This document shows, piece after piece, positions 10,861 to 24,763 of a stretch of 64,000 nt of DNA (positions are counted from its first letter, which is position 1; each line of letters begins with the position of its first letter). This DNA is from Ustulina deusta (Eukaryota; Ascomycota; Sordariomycetes; Xylariales; Xylariaceae): assembly GCA_023159155.1 (NCBI GenBank), contig JAJNNX010000030.1, forward strand, positions 248,001-312,000, given 5' to 3'. The notes under the pieces were generated by a model. It was not told the DNA's origin, searched no databases, and was given only the letters and a program-made list of their open reading frames with translations. The translations under genes were made by a program, and so were the position numbers.

Positions 10861-11162
10861 TATTAGAATAATATTCTAGGTTAATCGTACGCTATTTATA
10901 GGTTATTTACTTTAGCTACTTAAAGTGGCCAAGTCAGGTGGTTAGCCTATGGCTAGCCTATGGCTAAGGGGCCATGGTGGACCCTTTTGTACGAAGGGGT
11001 ATACTAGGCCCTCCTATACTTTCTGATTCTTTTCTTTCTTTTTTTTTTCGATAGGCATTCGAACATAGTACAATATAGATTGTATGGTGTTTGCTTTACT
11101 AGATCTGCTTTTATGTACGGCACTATGTATGCATATACTATCCCGGATAGAGCTAACCAACA
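10861..11162. repeat. right LTR of the short retroelement
   Basis: 302 bp, starting TATTAGAATAATATTCT (RIP form of the left LTR start) and ending ...CTAACCAACA. It is followed by the target duplication TAAGC. Confidence 0.88.
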
Positions 11163-11776
11163 TAAGCTAAAAAAAACTAGCTTAAAAGCTTTATATAAAA
11201 AAAAGTTAAATTTGAGCATAATAATTATTTTGATTATATAAACTACTATATAGAAATAGTAGCAAAAGTTAATAAAAAAAAACTAATTTATTTGCTTAAA
11301 ACTTATAAGTTAGATATTTTTAGTTATATAATAAAAAATCTGTTTAGTAATAAAAGGTTTTTTTGTTTTAAGAATACTAGGAACTTTTATATAACTATTT
11401 TTATTTACGTATAAAAAGTTTAGTCTTTGTCCGAAAAACAGTTTTTGTTTAAAAAGCTTAGCTTTAAACTAAAATCTAAAATTAAAAACAAGCTTGATTT
11501 TCCGAAATTTTTTAAAAAAGAGTTATATAATAGTACTACTATTAAAAAAGAAATAAACTTTTTAACTATTTATACAAACAATTTTTATTCTAATCTAATT
11601 TTTAATTTTATTTTAAACTTTGATTTTTTTACTTAAGCTTTTTTAGTTTTTATAAGCTATATAAAAAAACTTTAATATAATATTTTTATTTCAGAAAAAG
11701 TTAAAGTTTGCTAGCTTAAGCCCTAAACAAAACTTAGAACTAAAGTTTGAACAAAAGCAAGAGATAGATAACAAGG
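11163..11776. other. host transposon body, degraded
   Basis: AT-rich stretch between the two LTR elements. One 69-codon lysine/asparagine-rich open frame (11427-11636) survives but shows no family likeness. The last 15 bases (AGATAGATAACAAGG) match the unit of the 21-bp array found 15 kb to the right, and mark the left side of the gypsy insertion site. Confidence 0.5.
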
Positions 11777-11955
11777 TGTCATAAATAGGAAGTTCACAAG
11801 GTCAGGTACAATATATAGAAAGATAAGTTATATATTTGGTAAGGTTAGCTTATAAAACTAAAGCTTATAGAAAGAAAATTCTTTATTGAAATAAAAGCAG
11901 ATATAGTACGTATATATAGCGAGTGTGTACTAGTCCTAATATGCTAGGCATAACA
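11777..11955 (-). repeat. gypsy LTR (3' LTR on the minus strand)
   Basis: 179 bp, TGTCATAAATAGG...GGCATAACA. It matches 26638-26816 base for base apart from transitions. The polypurine-like tract AAGAAAGGAAAGATAG (minus strand) abuts it. Confidence 0.88.
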
Positions 11956-14779
11956 ACTATCTTTCCTTTCTTAGTTAAGTTGTTCCTAACTTAATATATA
12001 TAAGTATATAAGATATAAAGTGTATAGTATGGGTAGGTGGTATATGTATGCATAGATAGGGGGTAATTTAGGTACGGGGTTTATGCAAAATTAGGGTGAT
12101 ATATATGCGATTAGTGCAGTATAATTAATTAGGTGTTTATAGGTATAAGTATATAAGTATTTCTGTTATATTAGTAATATATAGTATTATTATTATTATT
12201 AATATAAATACTTTAGTACTTATATAGTATTATTAATTAAGAGTTTTAGTATGTATGCAGTATGGTATATATATATATATTATATATTTAAATATATAGT
12301 AAATTTTAATGCTAGTAATTTAAGCGTGGGCTATATATAAGTTGCTTATAAAGCTAATCTAGTTTTGTATAAATATTCTAGCTTAATTTTTTTTTTTTTT
12401 TTTTTTTTAACCGCCGCTATTATTATTATTTGTTAGTTTTAGCTACTTATATACATTACCGCTATTGTCTCTCCCTCTTTTTACTTCGTTTTTATACCTT
12501 TTTTTTTTTTTTTTTGCGCTTATATTACTATATTTAATACTATTTTTAACCCTTTCTACGTCTTTTCTAATAAAAAACTTTTATAGAACCGCTGCAACTA
12601 TTACCTTTAATGCCTTGCTTATTAAAAAATAATTAATAGCTATAACTACTATAACTACAAGCGTTATATACGCAAGCAAAATATACGCGCTAAAAACAAA
12701 GCATATAAACGTAAAGCTACTAAAAATCTAGTCCGTAGAACATATATGTACTAACGCTATTTTAGTAGTATTTATAATAGAGCTTAGCCCAATTTTGGCT
12801 GGCTTATCTAGGTTGTTTATATAATAAAAAAAGCAAAAGCTTTCTTTTGTAATAAATATTAAAAAAACAAAAAAATATATAAGCTAATAAATATAATTAT
12901 ATCTATTTTATATTAATATTTCTACTAACTTAAATATATTATATAATTAGGTCTTAAGCTTAATATTTTTTAATATAGTTTATATAAATAAATTGTTAAA
13001 CTAGTTTTATTAGTTTTTTAACCTTAAATTAAATAAAAATAGCTACAAAGTTATAAATAAAATAAGCTTAGGTACCTAGCAAGCGTTCCTAAAGTTTTAT
13101 TAATAATTTGCTAGCATTTAATTTTGTTTGCTAAAAATATTCTGCTGTTTTATAATAACCTATTGCTTCTAGTTTAGAATTACTAGTACTTTAAGCAATT
13201 TAAAAATAAGTAGTTCTATTTTTATTTTATAGTATATTTATTAGTTATTTATATAAGTTTAGAATACTTGTGCTATATATACCTAAATAATAGTGCAGTA
13301 AAAGAATATATAGTTTTAAATAGTAGCGCATATCTTTTTTAATGCTATAAGTACTTTTATTTATTTTTAGTTTGTAAAGTTATTTAATATAATTAAATAC
13401 TAGTTTAACGCTAGGCATATTTCTATAAGAATGTTTTATATTTTTAATTTAAGGATTATAGTTATATACTATAGATATTAATTATTTATTATTTTATATT
13501 AAAAATATAAAAAGTAATAATAAGCGCTACTAATTAAATTATTTGGATTACTAGATTAGCTAATATAGCTAATATAAATATTACCTATTTTAATAAAATC
13601 TAATTTTAGAAGTAGTTCGTACGTAGCTTAATAGTAGAGCATAAATTAAATATTTAAAGTAATTAGTTTAATTCCAACCGTACAAATATTTATAAGTTTA
13701 TTTTTATTAATTTGCTAAAGTTTTAGGCCAATATAATTATAAAAATAATAAGTTCTTAAGTAATAAAACAAAATACCCTTAAATAAGAATAAAATCAATC
13801 GATCTTTTTTTATAACTAGTTCGGGCATAAATTATTAAGTTAAAAGTTCTTCTTTTTTTAGTAATTTTGCTATTATTTAAAAGTTTGTATTGCTTTAAGT
13901 GCTATAATATTAGTAGCTAATACCTATTAATTATATTTAGTTAGCTAGCTTTTTTATTTAACCTTATAGTATAACTTATAATTATATATTTGTTTTACTA
14001 CTATATTTTTAATTTTTTATTTATTTAAATTGTTTATAAAGTCTAGCATAAATAAATTATATATAGTATTAGCTTTTTAAAACTTAAATAGTTAGATAAA
14101 AAAAACGTTATAAAAATAGGCATATTATGCTAAAAATGCAAAGCAATACGCCTGCGATCCAATATAGCTAAAAATCTAAAATAGGCCAATAAACTTAAGT
14201 GCAAGTTTAAAATATTTAAAACTTAAGTTTTTTATAAATAATACTACTATATTTCTAACTTTATAAGTTATAAGTTTATGTTTAATATTATAGTATTTCT
14301 AATGCTTTTCGACTATAATTTGCTACTAATCTTTTAAGTTGTTCTTAATAGTTTATAGTTTTTGCAATTATTTCTATACTACTAGTACCCCTTTTAAAGT
14401 AAAATTATCTTTAATAAATAGTTTAAACTTTAATATATAGTTATATAAAGCTTTAAAAAGTGACTTACTAGTTGTACTATTAATAGCTAAATTAATCGCA
14501 AAATATATTTAAAAAAATAATTATAGCTAATTAGTTTGTTTGCTATTAATAAAGCATTTAAAATAGTTTTTAATTATTTAATTTATGTACTCCGTTTGTT
14601 TATTAGTTTAGAAATAAAATATAACCGAATATTTTTTTTTAATTTTAAAATAATAGCATAGGTTTAACTAGAAATAATTAGTAAAAAAAGAACTACAGTC
14701 TAATACAATACTTATAGGATTTTTATAAATATATTTAATTTTTTAATAAAATAAAATAGCAAGCTATATCAAAGTTATT

Positions 14780-15080
14780 TTAGTATTAACAAAAAATAAA
14801 TATATTAATTTAGTAAATCTATTAATAATTACTAAAATATAATTAATTTAGTAGTTTTTATAAAAAGTTAAAAGTAGTTTAACTATAAAATCTATAAATA
14901 ATTTTTATATAAGAGCTAAAAATATAAATAAAGCATTAAGTTTGCTATATTTTTAGTAATGTTTTGCTTTTGATTTAAAATATATTATATAACTACTTAT
15001 ATAGTTATTAATATTTGTTTTTATTTTTAGCTAGAAAAACTTGCGCTATAGTAGTTTAAGCGTGCGTTTTTATTTAAAGT
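14780..15080 (-). pseudogene. gypsy integrase remnant
   Basis: Minus-strand translation gives RTLKLL*RKFF*LKIKTNIN followed by a spaced YISSYIIYFKSKAKH, which is the degraded zinc-binding segment (KT...L...FFW...M..D...Y, with C-to-Y changes as expected from G-to-A). Further on, IDFIVKLL and then VIINRFTKLIYLF match the integrase core pattern MDFIV.LP ... ILVVVDRLTKMAHF. The frame is closed by stops. Identification is from the family pattern; exact limits are approximate. Confidence 0.75.
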
Positions 15081-15599
15081 GTTTTACTAATAAGTTATTG
15101 TAGTACAATTTAATAAGTTAGAAATAAACAGATTTTTTAGAAAAGATATAAACTTTATTTTTATAGTATAAGAAAAATCTTTTAATTATTTATTAAAAGT
15201 CTATAGGCTTTTTAATATTAATATGCTTTTTAATCGACCTATATTCGGGGTTTTTTTATTAAATATTCTAGATTATATTTTATAAGCTTTATAATATATC
15301 TAGATTTTAGAAGTTTTTATTACTTATAGTTATTTATGCTTATATATGTGTAACTGCTTATATAAAAATAGTCCTTTTTTTAGGGGGTCGGGCAGTACAC
15401 ACTTCGCCTACTAGTACCTTTAGGTACTTATTAAAAATCTTAGTCTATACTACTGCAATCTTTCTTTTTAATATTAAAAAAAAATTAGTATTTTAAAACA
15501 AATTACTTATATAATTAGGTTAGCGCAATAGAGAATTAGCCCTATTTTGCTTGCTTTATTTATATTTAATAATAAAATTAAAAAGAACTAAATATATAT

Positions 15600-15830
15600 A
15601 TTAATAAGCTTACTTTTTATTTAGTTTTAAAATTTTTATAAATGCTTAAAAATTGCTATAGTTAGTTAATATTTTAATTAGTAATTTGTTTTTTTAAAAA
15701 TAATACTGCTAATATTTAAAATATTTTATAATTGCAAGTATTTCTTAATTTGGGGTCCTATAGTTCGATTCTATATTAATAAACTTATAAAAATAGAACG
15801 TAACGGGACGCTATTTACCTTAACTATCCT
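15600..15830 (-). pseudogene. gypsy RNase H remnant
   Basis: Minus-strand reading gives RPVTFYFYKFINIESNYRT and then EILAIIKYFKY. This matches the tethered RNase H pattern HPVAFYSRKLSPAE.NY...DKELLAIV..F..W.HYL. Several codons are stops, consistent with RIP. Confidence 0.75.
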
Positions 15831-16492
15831 TTTAAAAAAAGTTTTTTGCTAGCGCTATTTTAAAAAAATCGATTTTTACTAATATTTGCTTTTTAGGGTT
15901 AAAATATATATAAAAAATAGCTTTTTTAAATAAGTCCTAGAGCTTTTTAAAAACTTTTATTATAGAACGGTCTAAAGAAATTCGACCTTTTTTTATTCCA
16001 ATTGCGCTTTTTTTTAAATACTAGGTTAAAAAAGCAGTAATTTAAAAATACTTTTTAATAAAGCGCTAATAAAAGTTATAAAACCCTAAGAACTATTATA
16101 GTTTATAATAAAAACTAGAAAATAGTTATTATTTAATTATATTAATATAACTAAAATTTATTTTAATATTTTAATTAAATATAATATATCTAAAAAATTT
16201 AAGTTTTTTTTAATAGAACTAATATTTTAAAAGCTTAGTATATAGCTTAATATTTTAAAATTTTTTAATAATTTTTTAGATATGTTTTATATAAGATTTT
16301 TTATTTATAAAAAATATAAAAATATTATTTAAATATATAATATAAAATATATCTAAAATATTATTAAATATTTTATATATATAGTTTTAAAAAGTAGCAA
16401 AAGCATTACATAAACTTATAGGTATAACTAGAAATTTATAATAGCTATAATATATATAAAAAGCTATTTTTTAATTATTTTTTTTTTTTAAT

Positions 16493-16681
16493 TTAGATAT
16501 AATAATAAGCGTTTTTAAAATTAATCTTAGTAAATATTTTAATATATATAAATCTATTTATTAATTCTGAAATAAAGAAAAAAATGTAGCAATTTTTCTG
16601 TATAACATAGTTAAATTTTTTATAATCTATATATAGTTTTAAACTTTTATTTTTTTTAAAAACAAACAAAATAAAAGCCAT
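16493..16681 (-). pseudogene. gypsy reverse transcriptase remnant
   Basis: A 62-codon stretch without stops on the minus strand contains KKNKSLKLYIDYKKFN, then ISELINRF, then KIFTKINFKNAYYYI. This is a RIP-altered form of the Ty3/gypsy reverse-transcriptase block KKKDGSLR.CVDYR.LN ... LI.ELLDRL..A..FTKLDLR.AY..I. Catalytic residues beyond this point are not preserved. Confidence 0.85.
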
Positions 16682-17696
16682 AGCTAAGCTTTTAGATTTC
16701 TATATTTTTTTATTAGTTATTATTTCTATAAGCTATTTTTAAAGTTTTTTAAGTTTGTTCTAGGCTAATAAATAAATAAAATAATAAAGTATTATAGTAT
16801 TATTTTATAGATTAATTGCTAAATTTTTTTGTTTAAAGTATAAAAAAATACTAGTTTTGTTAGTATTAAAAAAATTAGCTAAATCGTAAAATTCTAGCAG
16901 AATACCCTTAAAACTAGTACAATTCTTTTTTATTTTTAATTTTTTTAACTAAAAAAGTTTAAAAAAATATATAATAGCTTAACAATATTTCTTATTTTTA
17001 TAAGCCCTAATAAATTAATAAGCTATAATTAATTTAAAGTACTTAAGCTTTAAATTATAAAACTAGCAATTTGAACTTAAATTAAGTATAATTTTTTAGT
17101 TCTTTAGTATAGTTTGGGAAAAGAGCACTAGACTTTTTTTTAACCGATTATTTCGGTTAATAATAATATAAGCATACTAAAATTTTTAAGTTACCCCATA
17201 ATTATTAGTAAGTTTATAAATAATCTAATAAGCGCTATAATTAAAAAATCTACTTTTAGTAATATATTATAAAGCATAAATATAAAATAGAGCTTTTTTT
17301 AATTTGTTATATAAAGCAAAAATATAACTAATATAATTATATTTAGCGCAAAAATCTAAATTAATAAATATTTTTAATAAAGGTTTTTTTGGGCTAATAA
17401 AATAAATGTTACATAAAGTATAAAATTAACACAAAACAAATATAAAAAGCTATAGTTTTAGCCCAAGCTTTATAACTAAAACTAAAACTACTTTTTTTTT
17501 TTTTAATTATTACTTAAATATTTATTAAAATATATTAAAAAATTATATAAATAATTTTAGTCCAAATAATAGTTATTTTTTTATAAATAATAAGATATAT
17601 TAGAATTTTTTTATTTTTAGTCTAACTAAATCTTTTAAATCTAATGTTTTTAATTTTTTAGTAAGTATTACTAGTTAGGTTTTTTATAATTATAAC

Positions 17697-17999
17697 TGTT
17701 AGAATAACTAGCATTAGTTACAACCTTATCATGCAACTCGCACGGAATGCAAGTTCACGCTCGGCTGTTGTACAAATGCTAGCCGGACCTCGGCCGGACA
17801 AAAGGGACCTTATTTCCCCTTTGTCATATTAGCTCGTACAATAGCATAAGCTCTCACATAAATATAAAAAACTCATACTTCGTACGAACATTCTCTTTCT
17901 TCTCTTTTCTTCATAAATAATATAATACAATACATTATATTCTATCCACACATATTATTTGTTTTTACATACAATATATCGTATACAACCCATTCAACA
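17697..17999 (+). repeat. copia left LTR
   Basis: 303 bp. Compared with the less mutated solo LTR, the differences are nearly all G-to-A on the plus strand, and cytosines are largely kept. Confidence 0.9.
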
Positions 18000-20900
18000 C
18001 TAATCAATAGTTACAAAAACATTCGTACGATTACAAAAGCACCACAAATTAGCAAAAATAAAAACAAAGTCCAACCTATAACATTAACAGGTCTCTATAT
18101 CGCACCTTAAATCTTTACTATACAATTATTTTACCTCTCCTAACAGAGCGTCGGGGTAATCGTATAAAATAAAGCAAATATTTTACCTCTTTTAACGGAG
18201 CATTAAAATATTCAATTATCGTAAAAAAAAAAAAAAATCCAAACTTCCGCTATACAATTATTTTACCTCTCCTAACAAAACATTAAAATAACATATAAAA
18301 AAAAAAAAAAATAGCATACAGTTATACTAACCCTAATTACATTATTATACAACAACCAAACAACCCTTTCACCTTTCTCCCTTCATTTTTATTTATTCAC
18401 TCCTATCCTACCTTACCATAGCATTAAATACACCTTACAATATAGCCAAAACAGCTAAATCAAACGTTTTTATTATATACAAAAAACTTGCTAAAAAATA
18501 TAACATAAACGCAAAGAATATACAAAAATATCTTAACCTCAAATACTAAAAAAAAAATATCAACCCAAGCACTACAACACAAAAAATGTTAAACACATAA
18601 ATAGCCTTTCAAATCAAAGAATATATCCATTTGCTAACCAACATACAACTATTTAAACAAGCATACAAAAAAAATTTCAAAAACTAGACAGAACAGAATT
18701 TTAAAAATACACATCGTAACCTATACATAAAATTGTTCCAAATCATCTAGTAATAAAGCATACAAATATAAACAAATAAAAAATCATACCCAAAAAACCT
18801 CAAAGCAATCATACAAAATAAATCTAAAAATATAAAAAGTCCTCCAGAACCTCTAATTACTTAACCTATTCTTTTACCCCTTATATAACAACTTTTAGTC
18901 TCCCCTATACCAAGCCAACAACTTCGACCTACTCCTCAGCCTACCCTTACACCCCAGCCTACACTAACCCCTCAACCTATCGTACAAACCAAACCAGAAC
19001 TGCTTATTAAACAACCAGAACCTATACGGCCTAAACCTATTCGGAACATACAATTCCAAACCCCCAAGAACCACACTGCCCCATTCGCACAACCTACCAT
19101 CAAGTTTTAAAATACTCCTAAACCCATGTATAGTCATACAACAAAGGTAGGCCATAAGCCGAACTTCTAACCGGTATACAAATACCCTATTATTCACAAC
19201 CCCCTCAAACCCCTATATAATAGGCGTACCTATATATAACACCAGACCTTATACCAAATAACCCTTTTTTAGATTTACCCCCTATAAAAAACGTACAAAA
19301 CAGAATAATTCCTCCCGAAAAGTATGCAATCTTCCAAAAAACATAAAAAAAAAAAAAAAACTACACAAGCCAACCGTACAACCTACTCTACAACAAAGCA
19401 CATCTATTCATAAATACTTATCGAAAACTCAGTATTACAAAAAATCAATACTACGCAGTATTTCCAACAATTCTTAAAAATTATATAAAAGATTTTTATA
19501 TCTACCAAATCGAACCTAAAAAAACTTAGAATAAGATCTATTATATAATAAATATTCATTTTAATACCAATATAAATCACAGCTAGTACTAAGCCAACTA
19601 GACTATAATTACCTTTATACAAATAAAAAAAAAACCCCCAAATTTAGCACCGCACAAAATACTAAAACTTATAATTAACAAGCTTACAAAAGCACAACAA
19701 GCATTCGGCGCAAATTATTAAAAAAAAATCTAACTTAGCACAATTATTGCATAAATATATCAAAAAGTACCAGAACTAGCTACAGCTCTTGTACTCCAAA
19801 AGCTAACAAACAAAAGTTTCTTTTCGGACTTCCGAGCATATATCCGAGTAGCAACCAATAACGTATTAAAAAACTTCGTACAAAAAAATAATAATATTTA
19901 CTTTATAAACCAGAAATATAATTAAAGCAATCGTACAAAAAGCTAACAGTATAAATTTCCTAGATCTTTAAATAAACCAAACATAAAGCGCTACAATCTA
20001 AAAGATTAGAATACCTAAAGCTATTATATAAACAAAAAATACTTTATATGCTATAAAAAAAAATGCTAGTTAACAAAGCATACCCCCCAAAAATAAGCCT
20101 ATATAAAAAACTAATATTTTAACTCGCACAAAATAATTAATAAAACAGAACCCACGCCTAAAAAGTTCTCGGTATACCTTACAAACTTTAAAAAATACCT
20201 AAAACTGAACAAAAACAACAAAAATATTAAAAAAGAATTCAAGAGCCAATCGACCCAATTCTTTATAAATAACGCCTTTATTTACTATATAACTAAAAAA
20301 AATATTTAGAACTATAAAACGGACATACTATCCAACCAGTTTACCTTTAGCAACTAATATTATATAAAATACTAAAACAAACTATAAAACATAGGCGCTT
20401 CGAACTACTTAACAGTAAAAAAAGCACAATTAAAAGCTTATCTTAAACTTCACTCTTATACAAAAATAGACTGGACCCCGGGCAGCACAAATATTAGGTT
20501 TGGCAGTAGCAATACAATTACTACTATAAATACCGTACAAATAGATAATTCTTTTAATATAACAATGTACCACATCCTAGATAGCCCAATACTATTCCTA
20601 TTCTTGCTAAAAGACGCCAACCGCTTGTAGGCTTACTTTAATAATACAAAAAATATCATTATATAAAAAAATAGAAAGACTGTTCCTATTATATACAAAT
20701 AGGAACACCTATTTTTTAATACAAGCCCCTACAAAACTAGACTATACTTTACCAAAACAGAGTTATAACAACTATACCGTTAATTTGGATACCTTTGTAC
20801 GGAAAGACTACATACAATACTTAGTCATACAGGACATAATATTAACCATTCAACTTTAGAAAAAATCTAAAAATTCTGTCACTACTATTAATCGTATAAC

Positions 20901-22279
20901 CCAGCACTTCAACAATTCAAATTCTTAATTAAAGACAATTGCAATTTTAATTATAAAGTTATAATTAATGCCATACAAATAAACAATAAGCAAATCCTTT
21001 ATATTATTAATACTACTACATTTTTTTAAGCAGCAACTTTCCTTAAATTAATATTTACACAAAACATCTAAAAAACGCTATATAAGTATTAGATTAATAT
21101 ATATTAAAAACCCCCTAACTATGTTATATACAACCCAAATATAAACTTTTCGTCCGAAAAATTTCAGAACCAAACAAAGATTATAAGCACTTAGTGCTAT
21201 ATAATACTTATTAAAGCGTACTAAGCAATTAGCAAGATCAAAAAAGCATACGGCCCCTTCCGCTGTACGTACAACATACTAAAAACCAAAATTAATAATT
21301 GTACAAAAAACAAATCAATTCTCCAAATAGCAGTTAAAGCTTTAAACAATACTGCTAGGCCAAACAGCCTTGTATTAACCCTCCTTATCTTTAGAGCTTA
21401 CCCTAAAATTAATTAGGATTTACCCCCTTTACTTAATATTATACAAAGGGCCAAAGCAATTAAAAAAGCCATAAAAATATTACACAAAAAAAAAACTAAA
21501 ATTAAAATCAACCAAGCAATTAACTAGTATAACAGCCCTGCTTCGTACAATATATTATTTTTACCCTTACGTAGTAAAATACTAATATAGTAAAAAAAAA
21601 AAAGCTAAAATGGACCGTACGAAATTAAGTCGATTAAAGATCCTAACATAGTTATCGATTCAACAAACGGCCCAATACGCTTCTGTTAGATATAAGTCAA
21701 GCCTTATTACTGTATAACCAAAAAAAATATCCTGGACAAACATACTAAAAAAAAGAACGAAACATAACCCTTTTAAGCCCCTATCGTACAAAAAAAACGC
21801 GGACAACCCCCAAAAGCTGTAATATTCTATACAACCTTTATATAACAAATTAATCAACTATTCCTAACCCTTAAAAAAAAACAGAACTATACCCTAGCTA
21901 TTAAGCTACACAAAAACAGTATTATTAATATACCCGGAGCCCTATTCAAAAAATCTAACGCTACTAAAATTAATAATTTTATTATACAAAGCATATTCCA
22001 ATTCGTAAAATATAATCCAACAAAACATAGCAATATTTACATTTTTAAATCCTAGCTTATACAAAAAATAAAAAAAAAACAACTAAGCCGTACAAAAAAT
22101 CCCAACTTATTATATAAAGCTATAACAATACCAAAAAAAAAACAGTACTTACTTAGTTACTAACAATCTAGCAAATAAACTAAAGACTGCTACTTGCACT
22201 AGGACTTTCTCTGATTTGCAACTTTAACGCCTCAGGCAAACTTCGAAACATTACGTAAACGTACGTACAAGCAAAGGAT

Positions 22280-23130
22280 AAATTGGCCAAAAAAATCCTC
22301 GCACAACTACTATCCGAACTAAAGTTAAAATATCTTAATAAAACAATCCTATAAATTATACAACCATTATACAGACTCGCCAAATCGGGTCTATACTAGT
22401 TTAAAACATACTACTAGCACTACCGTAAAAAGCTTAGTATGACTATTTCTATATATAACCCATGCCTACTTTTTACTAAAAGACCTTTGGACAACTTTAG
22501 TATTATTGAACTACAAACAAACAATATGTTTAGCTTTGCATCGCTAGGCTTTTTAAAAAAAAAAAAATATAAATTATAGCAAGCTAAGTTTTATATAAAG
22601 CTAAAAAAAATACTTTAGCCAAGTCACCTTATAAAATTTAATAATAGATAAATTATACTTTCGTCCGAAAGAAATATTATTTTAACCTAAAAAAGCCAAA
22701 CAAACTAACTAAACCAGATTGACCCCCGTATAACTGATTTTGTATAATAATACGTTTCGCAACAAGCAAAAAGTACGTATATTAGTAATATCTGCCAGCC
22801 CAAAGCAGTATACAACCTATACATAGCTACCTAAGTTATACATCTTAAGCTATATAATATTAAGAATTTAAACCAAAAAATCTAGTAACAAACAGATAAT
22901 AAGGATTGCAGCCTGACTTTTATACCAATAAACCTACGTTATATAAAACTATTTATTTTTATAAACAGGTTATTTGCAAACAATACAAATATAACCTTTT
23001 AACTCAGATTTATAATCGTACTAAGGACTAAACATTATATAAAAAAAAATTTAAGCTTTAAAATCAAAAGAAACATTATACACTAGAATTCAAACAAGTA
23101 TAAAAAAGTAACTAGGAGCATACTTACAAA
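22280..23130 (+). pseudogene. copia reverse transcriptase / RNase H remnant
   Basis: Forward translation, with scattered stops, shows QPLYRLAKSGLY (22361-22396), a G-to-A form of the copia block LYGL..SG..W. It continues with NPCLLFT, ELQTNN (for the QTDD motif), YVSQQAKSTYISNICQPKA and then QTDNKDCSLTFIPINL, KLFIFINRLFANN. These follow the order of the C-terminal RT and RNase H parts of fungal Ty1/copia polyproteins, including the altered D-A/G-S-FANN RNase H motif. It is clearly non-functional. Confidence 0.85.
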
Positions 23131-24157
23131 TAAATTATATAGCATAATTAATAGTTTTAATAGTACTATTGCTTTTTATACAATACTTTTAAAAATTATA
23201 ACCACGCTACAATTGCCTCCAATTCTAACTGTTCTATGTTCCGATTCAAAATTGTTATACGATTATTTTATTAAGCTCGGCACTACACAGAAAAAACGCC
23301 TAATAATTAATATTATATCGTTAAAAAAATCGTACAAAAAATAAAAAATCTCCGAAATACAATAGATCAACAATAAAAATAATCTAGCTAATACATTTAT
23401 AAAAAAAATACCAAACTAAGCTTTAAAAACCCTCGTATTAACAAACAAGTTAACCGTACAAATAAAAACATTTATTAATAGAACATAAAAAATTATATAT
23501 AACTATAGTATTTATAAAAAAAAAAAAATCAAAAATATAAAAGCAATATATAATAAATTAACTCTAAAAAAAAAAACAAATATAAACGCCACTCCTTTCC
23601 ATTTTTCTTTTCCCTATTTTCCTTATTATATAACTAATTTACTTTTTTTTTTTTAAATATAATAATTATACCAAGCGCCGTACAAACGCCAAACGTACGC
23701 TACATAAACATTACCTTAAAACCTAATAATCTAGCAACAACTATAAAACAAATAACTACTATATATTACACAAGCATTCTTTATATACGCAACAATAGTA
23801 GTATTACACAACTAGATAAAAACCGCACAAAAATAACTTTCTTAGCAAAAGATAAGCGCAATCGAATGCGCAAAAAATATATTAGTAAGCACCCAGATCT
23901 ATATATTAACTAATAGTATAGCAGCAATTTAAGCTTTATTAGTTTACGTATAAAAAGCAAAAATATTAGCAATACACTAAAACAAACATACATACAACAA
24001 AAAGACAAACATATATATTAACGCATAGCGCTATAATAAACTAACAATTGTTAGGATTATTTATTAATAGCAACACTATATAATAATTGCTATCCTAGCT
24101 AATAATTCTTAATGCACAACCACTATTACTAAAAAGCTAGATAGTATTTATTATATA

Positions 24158-24160
24158 AAT

Positions 24161-24209
<49 letters not shown>
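24158..24209. repeat. (TA)n tract
   Basis: Almost uninterrupted TA dinucleotides inside the copia interior. Confidence 0.9.
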
Positions 24210-24212
<3 letters not shown>

Positions 24213-24763
24213 TATAAAAACAAGCAGATATATAAAATAAAAAATTTTAAAAAATAATAAAAGAATAAAAAGCAACAAAAAACTCAAACACCCTTTTATA
24301 TGCAAGTCCTCCTATATATAAGCTAACCTGACTTCCAATCAGTTAACTTCTTTTCGTACAAATAACCTGCCTAGTTAACTAAACATAAACAACCTTAAAA
24401 GTTTTTAACTAGCAATTGCCTATACAAGGCCTACCGACCAAACAAGCTAGCTAATTATAAACCTTACTATTGTACGAAGCAAAAACAAATGTTTAGCTTT
24501 AATTTAAATAGTTACTAAATAACGTTTGGCCTATAGTTCCTAACTAACTGTACAGCTAAAGCAGTAGCTTCGCAATATTATTACATAACCTTATTAAAAA
24601 AAAATAATCTACTAACCTAGCAACCATACATATAAACTAGATTACTAACTTAGTTACTTCTTTAATAATCAAACTTTTATATATATATCTAAGCAGTTAT
24701 ATAGTTGCTTTTTTTATTTTTTTTATATAACAAGCAGTTATAACTAAAAAAAAAAATAGCCAA

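Larger units (their letters stand above)
8678..11162. mobile_element. short LTR retroelement (2.5 kb), probably non-autonomous
   Basis: Two direct copies of a 302-bp LTR (8678-8979 and 10861-11162) bound a 1,881-bp interior. The ends are TGTTGG...CCAACA, allowing for transitions, and a perfect 5-bp target duplication TAAGC lies at 8673-8677 and 11163-11167. The LTR copies differ almost only by C-to-T and G-to-A. The interior is too short for a full gag-pol, and I recognise no reverse transcriptase or integrase in it. It could be a small non-autonomous element or an internally deleted copy. Its LTR start and length resemble those of the copia family further right, but the sequences are different. 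Confidence 0.88.
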
